5,741 bases of DNA from an uncultured Colwellia sp. Lineage in GTDB: Bacteria; Pseudomonadota; Gammaproteobacteria; Enterobacterales; Alteromonadaceae. The translations under genes and the position numbers were made by a program. The stretch's first letter is position 1, and each line of letters starts with the position of its first letter. The notes below the pieces were generated by a model. It saw only the letters and a program-made list of their open reading frames with translations. It made no database searches and was not told the origin of the DNA. The stretch covers positions 1-5,741 of the forward strand of contig CAJWBY010000227.1 in the NCBI GenBank assembly GCA_913020705.1, in the 5' to 3' direction. Of this stretch, positions 5,617-5,741 are shown one piece after another.

Positions 5617-5741
5617 ATGACGATCCCTTTCAAAACTCATCCCGTCGAATTCAACCAACACCTGCTTTTCCCCAGCAATATTTTTGATTTGTTGGCTGAT
5701 GAGCATGAGTGCTATCTTTATAGTGACCTATTTCAACAACT
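5617..5741 (+). CDS. IS1182-like transposase, N-terminal part only
   Basis: Forty-one residues are visible, starting MTIPFKTHPVEFN and continuing LLFPSNIFDLLADEHECYLYSDLF. The pattern LFPSNIFDLLP-or-A-x-x-H-x-x-x-x-x-x-D-x-F is the typical start of IS1182/DUF772-type DDE transposases as I recall them; the DDE catalytic residues lie beyond the window. No strong Shine-Dalgarno sequence precedes the ATG, as is frequent for transposases. The visible part has no stop or frameshift, so the element may be intact and recent, in contrast to the decayed RAYT gene. Confidence 0.75.
   Translation, partial: MTIPFKTHPVEFNQHLLFPSNIFDLLADEHECYLYSDLFQQ

Larger units (their letters stand above)
5449..5741 (+). 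mobile_element. Left part of an IS1182-like insertion sequence (runs off window)
   Basis: The transposase start at 5617 and the abrupt loss of the toxin locus at about 5448 place an IS end near 5449, where GAGCTTGTCCGACTA looks like a terminal inverted repeat. CTAG at 5445-5448 just outside is a possible palindromic target. A small palindrome, GAGTT-T-AACTC, lies inside the end at 5467-5477. The right end is outside the window, so the repeat and any target duplication cannot be confirmed. Confidence 0.65.

Overview
This AT-rich window looks like the accessory part of a gammaproteobacterial chromosome. A RAYT-type transposase remnant, an IS1182-like insertion sequence, a ParE-type toxin and lipoproteins with Gram-negative lipoboxes would fit a sulfur oxidiser (Thiotrichales) or a methanotroph (Methylococcales). 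That placement rests on recalled resemblance, not on a search, and is tentative.

Layout. Positions 1-231 hold the very AT-rich 3' end of an unrecognised gene, followed by an AT-rich non-coding stretch. At about 470 the composition rises sharply, and two short hairpins appear at 475-495 and 521-547; the second is REP-like. A decayed REP-associated tyrosine transposase (RAYT) gene follows at 720-1293. It is broken by a 48-bp palindrome-containing insert directly after its HUH motif, by a stop codon inside that insert, and by a 1-nt frameshift.

Positions 1379-5130 hold a tight four-gene plus-strand operon: a TolB-like beta-propeller lipoprotein, a secreted FlgD-Ig-like protein, a lipoprotein that joins a ChrB C-terminal-like domain to an active-site-intact rhodanese domain, and a six-helix ferric-reductase-like cytochrome b. 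The gaps are 2 nt, 13 nt and a 4-nt overlap, so co-expression is very likely. All four products are predicted to be in the envelope. My inference is an envelope redox or sulfur/metal-handling assembly: the membrane cytochrome supplies or accepts electrons, the rhodanese lipoprotein does the chemistry, and the propeller and Ig proteins scaffold it. I know of no described system with this composition, so it is the best candidate here for something new.

Convergent to the operon, a ParE/RelE-family toxin gene lies on the minus strand (5441-5141). It carries a frameshift at a run of seven A. An IS1182-like element begins about 8 bp upstream of its start codon, where the antitoxin would be expected. 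The start of the IS transposase runs off the right edge of the window.
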